8,843 nt of DNA from Holosporales bacterium (GTDB lineage Bacteria; Pseudomonadota; Alphaproteobacteria; Caedimonadales; UBA9215). Below are positions 4,994 to 8,843 of the stretch, piece by piece. The stretch lies in the NCBI GenBank assembly GCA_003503995.1, contig DOCA01000117.1, positions 1 to 8,843 of the forward strand, written 5' to 3'. The position numbers and the translations under genes were made by a program. The notes under the pieces are model-generated. The model ran no database searches. It had not been told where the DNA came from and saw only the letters and a list, made by a program, of their open reading frames with translations. The first letter of the stretch is position 1, and each line of letters starts with the position of its first letter.

Positions 4994-5016
4994 GGTTCCT
5001 AGACTGGAACCTTTTT
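4994..5016. terminator. Possible terminator hairpin between the two exported-protein genes
   Basis: GGTTCC (4994-4999) and GGAACC (5006-5011) form a perfect six-bp stem with a six-base loop. On the + strand five T follow at once, but no + strand gene leads into it. On the - strand, 62 bases after the 199-aa gene's stop, the stem is followed by seven bases and then six T (4986-4981). It most likely ends the cckA-side transcript, with moderate doubt about strand. Confidence 0.45.
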
Positions 5017-5073
5017 AGAAAGACTGTAGTATAAACATAAGAGAGGCAAAATTAAGTTTTTAATTGACGGAAA

Positions 5074-5673
5074 TTATTTTTCAATATCCTGAGAGGCTTC
5101 AACAAGTTTATTGATAATTTCTTGTCGTGGATCGCCTTTTGAGCTTTCTCCAGAAACATCTTGAAGCTGGAGTTTCTTTTTGTTTTCAGCTTTAAGTTTC
5201 TTTTTAAGAGCATCAGCCGCTTTTGCACGATTCAAGGCAGAGGTAGAAATAGGCTTCGCACCTGTTAGAGAGGCCGGTGTTGAATAGGTTGATTGACTTG
5301 TCATTTTATCATTTCCATTAGAAACGCCGTCATCTCCGCCTGTAAAAGAGTTTTCAGCCATATCTTCTTCTTGGTCTCCTCCATCAATGTCTATTGAAAT
5401 GGTAAAATCAGCTTTATCATAAGCCGTGCTAACAGCTTGACCTTGATTGTAACCTTTTCGACCAGCAGATTTAGCTCTCCCTTGTCTAACATGGCCTCGT
5501 CCGGCGTGGGAGCGATCTTTTTCTGAGGAAACTTTTGCCACATTAGGAGATGTAGAGGTGCGGTTTCTAAGCTTTAGAGGAGGGGTATCATCATTTGAGT
5601 GACTTACTAAGCGAGCTTCAGCATTGCTTGCTAAGAAGAGAATAAGTGTGGAAAATACGACAGAAAATTTCAT
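5074..5673 (-). CDS. Unknown exported low-complexity protein, 199 residues
   Basis: I do not recognise this protein. I start it at ATG 5673 rather than ATG 5697, because this ATG has an AAAGGA ribosome site about nine bases upstream and opens directly into a signal peptide (MKFSVVFSTLILFLASNAEA|RL). The mature protein has no membrane helix and is probably largely disordered, with sharply separated charge blocks. These are a basic, Gly-rich block at about residues 52-78 (SHAGRGHVRQGRAKSAGRKG), an acidic block at about 90-118 (DIDGGDQEEDMAENSF...GGDD), a Ser/Thr/Asn stretch, then a Lys-rich helical block (RAKAADALKKKLKAENKKK) and a mixed C-terminal helix. No Cys is seen. It lies 60 bases downstream of cckA on the same strand and could be co-transcribed. 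A weak promoter of its own, TGGAAA (5724-5719), 17 bp, TATTAT (5701-5696), is also possible. Confidence 0.72.
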   Translation of the reverse strand: MKFSVVFSTLILFLASNAEARLVSHSNDDTPPLKLRNRTSTSPNVAKVSSEKDRSHAGRGHVRQGRAKSAGRKGYNQGQAVSTAYDKADFTISIDIDGGDQEEDMAENSFTGGDDGVSNGNDKMTSQSTYSTPASLTGAKPISTSALNRAKAADALKKKLKAENKKKLQLQDVSGESSKGDPRQEIINKLVEASQDIEK

Positions 5674-5695
5674 GTTACTAAATCCTTTAACAATC

Positions 5696-5724
5696 ATAAT
5701 ACATGATTTAACAGTAGGTTTCCA
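5696..5724 (-). promoter_or_regulatory. Possible promoter of the 199-aa exported protein gene
   Basis: On the - strand TGGAAA (5724-5719), a 17-bp spacer and TATTAT (5701-5696) lie in the cckA-downstream gap. The predicted leader is about 17 nt. The match is moderate: four of six and five of six bases. Read-through from cckA is an equally good explanation. Confidence 0.3.
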
Positions 5725-5733
5725 CTTAAGTTT

Positions 5734-8073
5734 TTAAGGTACAGATGTTTTTTTTCCTGATTTATTAGCTATAGGGCTTTCTTTAGAAATATAGGTGTCT
5801 TTGGATTCAGGTTCTTGAAAACTGGTATGATCAAGATTTTCGTCATTATACTTATATTTTACAAGATCGACAGTATTATCCTCCTTGTGAAGAGGGGCGG
5901 CAATAGGTTTTTCAAGAGGAGCTTCTAAGGTTTCCTTCACCCGCGCTGCCAGAACCTTAAGACTAAAAGGCTTGGCTAGAAAACGAATTTTTTCTTCTAG
6001 ACGCACCATATCTCTAAAGGCGTCTTCCGCATAACCAGAAATATACATGACTCTCATTTCAGGATAGAATTTTTGAGCTTCCTTCACAAGAGTTGGTCCA
6101 TCAGCCTTAGGCATAACAACATCAGTAATAAGAAGATCAGGGGCTTTTTCTCCAGCTTTATGCATCGCTTTCAAGATATTTAAAGCTTCAACACCATTTT
6201 GGGCTTGATCAACTTTATAACCTTTATCAGTAAGTGCTCGTGCAGCAAATAAACGAACTGCATCTTCATCTTCTGCAATAAGAATATGACCTTGCCCCGT
6301 AAGATCTCTGAAAGGAGAAGGAGGGTGATCAATATTTTGAGGAGCTGTTTTTTTCCCAGCAGCCTTTTGTGTTGCACCCGCATATTGAGGCAAAAGAATT
6401 GTGAATTTGGTTCCAACACCAACGGTAGAGTCGACAGAAATATGTCCCCCTGTTTGTTTAACCGTTCCATAAACCGTTGAAAGACCAAGACCTGTGCCCT
6501 CTCCAACATCTTTTGTAGAAAAGAAGGGGTCAAAAACACGCTCAAGATTTTTGCGGCTGATGCCTTGGCCGTCGTCAATTACTTCAATTTGAATATAATT
6601 TCCTGCGGGAAGCGTTTCGTGATCAACAGTTGTTGGTGTATCAAATTTTTGCAATTTGGTAATAATACGCACAGTGCCTTCACCAATAATGGCATCTTTT
6701 GCATTTACCGCAAGATTTACAATCACTTGTTCAAATTGGGAGCAATCTACTTTTATAAAATCAACTGCGCGATCATGAACAATTTTGAGCTCAATACGAG
6801 AACCAATAAGGCGTTGCAACAAAATAGAGAGATCTGATAGAACTTCTGAAACATCTAAAACTGTTGGCTGAAGAGTTTGCTGGCGGGAAAAAGCTAGCAA
6901 TTGCCGCACAAGATTTGTTGCACGGTTAGCGTTTTGTTTGATTTGCATGATGTCCGTAAAAGATTGATCGCCTGGTGATAAACGCATCAAAAGGAGGTCA
7001 CAAAAACCAATCATAGCTGTTAGGAGATTATTAAAGTCATGGGCAATGCCGCCTGCGAGCTGCCCAAGGGCTTGGAGCTTTTGAGAGTGAGTCAGGCGCA
7101 GTTGAATATTGCGTTGTTCGCTATTATCAAAAATTTGTAGATAATACCCTTTATAATCCTCTGCCATATCATTGAAATTAAGAGGCGTAACATAAGCAAT
7201 TACATTATCCCCCCATGAAAATTCAAGTTCAAGAGCTCCGCCACTTTTCTTTGTTTTGAGAACCGAAACAATATCATTTGAAAGATCTTTCATACAAGAA
7301 GGTGCTAAGAGACTCAAGAAAAGTGATCCAACATTTGCTTTGTTATCCTTTAGAAAATTCTTTTTAAAGGTTTCATTTATGCCTTGAATTTTTCCTTCAT
7401 GATCAAGAACAACATTTCCAGAAGGTGTGTTGTTAAAAAGGTAGGTTGCATCAAGAGCACGCTGAAAGGGTGTTTCTTGAAAAAAAGAAGTTCGACTATT
7501 TACATCTTCACCTGTTAAAGTCCAAAAAAGATGCTTTTTATGGGGAGAGCAAGAAAAACGATAACAATGAGGCTCCCCAGATTCTAGAGAGAACGTAAAG
7601 GAAGATTTGTCGACATCTAATTCTTGTTGAAAATTACTTTGTATGTCCTTTAAGAAATTTTGAAAAGACTCTCGGATGTTTGGGGTATACAAATAGGGAA
7701 TAAGGTCCTCAATATGGGCTCTTGCATCGGGAAAAAGTTTTCGGAATTCAGGGTTTGCAAATAAAATTGTCCCTTTTTTATCAGTAACAAGTGCTGGAAT
7801 AGTGCTGGATTCCAAATGACGATAACTTAAGAGACCCTTACGATAATTGCGTAACATTCTCAGGACTGGCACAAGAGAAACAAGACTGGTAGCAAAAAGC
7901 GTTGGTGCTATTAGGGACGCGGGGAAGGCTTGATAAAGAAGGGCAAGATATTTAGGAAAAAAAAGGTAGAGCGTACTTAAGGCTCCAAGAGCTAAGGGAG
8001 GGATTAAAATTAAAAAGGTCATAAAAACTGTTTTAGACTTCAATCCTGGCGCGTAATTTTGTAGACTTCCCAT
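5734..8073 (-). CDS. cckA: Cell-cycle hybrid histidine kinase CckA
   Basis: A 779-residue inner-membrane hybrid kinase/phosphatase. In alphaproteobacteria CckA feeds phosphate through ChpT to CtrA and CpdR, setting replication and division control. Two membrane helices (about residues 16-39 and 52-74) precede a PAS-like domain (86-188, LVTDKKGTILFANPEF) and a second one (207-318, VVLDHEGKIQGINETF). HisKA has the phosphorylated His345 in LAGGIAHDFNNLLTAMIGF, a CckA hallmark. The ATPase domain has the N-box NLAVNAKDA (N457), DDGQG (500-504), FDPFFSTK and GEGTGLGLS (524-532). The receiver (about 595-713) has AEDED, phospho-acceptor Asp651 (LLITDVVMP), Ser679 and Lys701. All catalytic residues are intact. 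A 60-residue polar tail follows the receiver. The open frame extends upstream to TTG 8139, abutting the divergent gene, but ATG 8073 gives the better N-terminus, though its ribosome site is weak. Confidence 0.96.
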   Translation of the reverse strand: MGSLQNYAPGLKSKTVFMTFLILIPPLALGALSTLYLFFPKYLALLYQAFPASLIAPTLFATSLVSLVPVLRMLRNYRKGLLSYRHLESSTIPALVTDKKGTILFANPEFRKLFPDARAHIEDLIPYLYTPNIRESFQNFLKDIQSNFQQELDVDKSSFTFSLESGEPHCYRFSCSPHKKHLFWTLTGEDVNSRTSFFQETPFQRALDATYLFNNTPSGNVVLDHEGKIQGINETFKKNFLKDNKANVGSLFLSLLAPSCMKDLSNDIVSVLKTKKSGGALELEFSWGDNVIAYVTPLNFNDMAEDYKGYYLQIFDNSEQRNIQLRLTHSQKLQALGQLAGGIAHDFNNLLTAMIGFCDLLLMRLSPGDQSFTDIMQIKQNANRATNLVRQLLAFSRQQTLQPTVLDVSEVLSDLSILLQRLIGSRIELKIVHDRAVDFIKVDCSQFEQVIVNLAVNAKDAIIGEGTVRIITKLQKFDTPTTVDHETLPAGNYIQIEVIDDGQGISRKNLERVFDPFFSTKDVGEGTGLGLSTVYGTVKQTGGHISVDSTVGVGTKFTILLPQYAGATQKAAGKKTAPQNIDHPPSPFRDLTGQGHILIAEDEDAVRLFAARALTDKGYKVDQAQNGVEALNILKAMHKAGEKAPDLLITDVVMPKADGPTLVKEAQKFYPEMRVMYISGYAEDAFRDMVRLEEKIRFLAKPFSLKVLAARVKETLEAPLEKPIAAPLHKEDNTVDLVKYKYNDENLDHTSFQEPESKDTYISKESPIANKSGKKTSVP

Positions 8074-8139
8074 TGTAACCACACTGTAAGTTGATAAATA
8101 ACTAGCTTCTAGTCTAGTACACAAAAGAGGTCTTCTCAA
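8074..8139. promoter_or_regulatory. Divergent control region between cckA and the dehydrogenase
   Basis: Sixty-six bases separate the two start codons and must carry both promoters, or part of them. A perfect inverted repeat ACTAG-CTT-CTAGT (8101-8113) lies near the middle, with a third CTAG at 8114-8117. On the + strand TTGATA (8091-8096) could be a -35, with only a poor -10 after it (TAGTAC, 8115-8120). On the - strand TTGTGT, 17 bp, TTATTT is a weak match. The promoters are therefore inferred from position rather than clearly seen. Confidence 0.4.
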
Positions 8140-8843
8140 ATGGGAAAATTCACAAATAAAATTGTTTTAATCACAGGAGCAACCCGAGGGCTGGGTGCCG
8201 CCCTTTCTCATCGCTTTGCTAGCGAGGGCGCAACCCTTGTTCTCATGGCAAAACGAGTGGATGGATTAGAGCGCCTTGATTCAGAATTAGAGCAGTATGG
8301 CGTCGATACGACACTTGTTCCCTTGGATTTAAACAAAGTAGATCGCCTTGAAAACCTTCCCCAAGCTCTTGGAGACAAATATGGGCGCGTCGATGTGTTA
8401 ATTGGAAACGCTGCTCTTCTTGGAAACCTTTCTCCTGTAACTCACTTTTCACCAAAGACCTTTCAACAAATCATGGACGTTAATGTAACAGCCAACTGGC
8501 ATTTAATGGCTGGACTTGAATGTTTATTGCGAAATTCTCAAACACCTCGTTCTATTTTTGTTACGTCTGGTGCCTCACAAAGTGTTAACCCATTTTGGGG
8601 ACCATATGCAGCCTCAAAGGCAGCTCTTGAAATGCTTGTTAAAACTTATGCGGCAGAAATGGAAAAAACACCTCTAAGGGTTAACCTTGTAGACCCTGGT
8701 GTTATGGCAACAGATATGTTTAAAAAGGCAATGCCTGGAGTTGATATTACTCAAATTCCCTCCCCAGAAGAGATGACCGATGTGTTTCTTTATCTTGCCA
8801 GTGAGGCTTGTCAAGAAACTGGTCAAATCTTCAAAGCAGGGGA
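8140..8843 (+). CDS. Short-chain dehydrogenase/reductase (SDR), 3' end outside the window
   Basis: A classical SDR, a cytosolic NAD(P)-dependent oxidoreductase with a Rossmann fold; the substrate is unknown. The visible 234 residues cover nearly the whole family length of about 240-250, and the frame is still open at the window end. Motifs in order are the cofactor loop TGATRGLG (12-19), Asp63 in PLDLN, NAA (90-92), catalytic Asn115, Ser143, Tyr156 and Lys160 (YAASK), and DPGVMATDM (185-193) after the active site. The arrangement resembles the YciK-like or generic SDRs of proteobacteria. Lys38 and Arg39 after the second beta strand hint at NADP preference, an inference only. ATG 8140 has an AGAGG ribosome site (8126-8130) nine bases upstream. 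The gene is divergent from cckA, and I see no functional link between them. Confidence 0.95.
   Translation, partial: MGKFTNKIVLITGATRGLGAALSHRFASEGATLVLMAKRVDGLERLDSELEQYGVDTTLVPLDLNKVDRLENLPQALGDKYGRVDVLIGNAALLGNLSPVTHFSPKTFQQIMDVNVTANWHLMAGLECLLRNSQTPRSIFVTSGASQSVNPFWGPYAASKAALEMLVKTYAAEMEKTPLRVNLVDPGVMATDMFKKAMPGVDITQIPSPEEMTDVFLYLASEACQETGQIFKAG

Noticed and set aside
6565..6837. 90-codon + strand frame (and other frames within cckA)
   Set aside because: Antisense or out-of-frame shadows of a fully conserved kinase domain.
8074..8139. Longer CckA N-terminus from TTG 8139
   Set aside because: It would abut the divergent SDR start exactly, use TTG, and add 22 residues with no family support; ATG 8073 leads into the first membrane helix.
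8243..8455. 70-codon - strand frame inside the SDR gene
   Set aside because: Antisense of the conserved Rossmann-fold coding region, no ribosome site.
1..8843. CRISPR arrays, insertion sequences, phage genes, riboswitches
   Set aside because: No regularly spaced repeats, no transposase or phage-like proteins, and no long conserved leader structures were seen on either strand.

Overview
The window is an AT-rich stretch of bacterial chromosome from an alphaproteobacterium. Three features point there. The adjacent hfq-hflX pair has an Hfq core carrying the alphaproteobacterial-looking TWFDKF and LLRRD segments. There is a full CckA-type hybrid histidine kinase. The tRNA-Arg(CCG) carries an encoded CCA. 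The low GC content and small unknown exported proteins would suit a host-associated lineage such as Holosporales-like bacteria, but that placement is an inference from style, not proof.

Layout. Bases 1-510 hold the 3' part of thymidylate kinase (tmk, + strand, P-loop end missing). A strong promoter (about 559-586) then leads into two small overlapping + strand genes of unknown function (656-1171 and 1168-1476), ending at an intrinsic terminator (1510-1544). The first seems to have lost its signal-peptide start by a one-base shift in a T-run. From 1543 onward most genes are on the - strand: a CPBP-family membrane protease (1543-2481), tRNA-Arg(CCG) (2555-2631), hflX (2701-3999) and hfq (4051-4320). 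A divergent control region with inverted repeats lies upstream of hfq, followed by a doubtful 52-codon + strand ORF (4452-4610). Two unknown exported proteins follow on the - strand, of 83 aa (4649-4900) and 199 aa (5074-5673). Next comes cckA (5734-8073). A short-chain dehydrogenase (8140 to the window end, + strand, truncated) is transcribed divergently from cckA.

How the genes fit. Hfq (sRNA chaperone) and HflX (ribosome-splitting GTPase) are the conserved RNA/ribosome stress pair. CckA is, from family knowledge, the top kinase of the CckA-ChpT-CtrA phosphorelay. Two sites in the window match the CtrA consensus TTAA-N7-TTAA: one over the presumed -35 of the 83-aa exported protein gene, one upstream of hfq. 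Both could be chance in DNA this AT-rich. I see no clear new multi-gene system. The best leads are the frameshifted exported-protein locus at 622-1476, the CtrA-like promoter of the 83-aa protein, and the cluster of repeats upstream of hfq.
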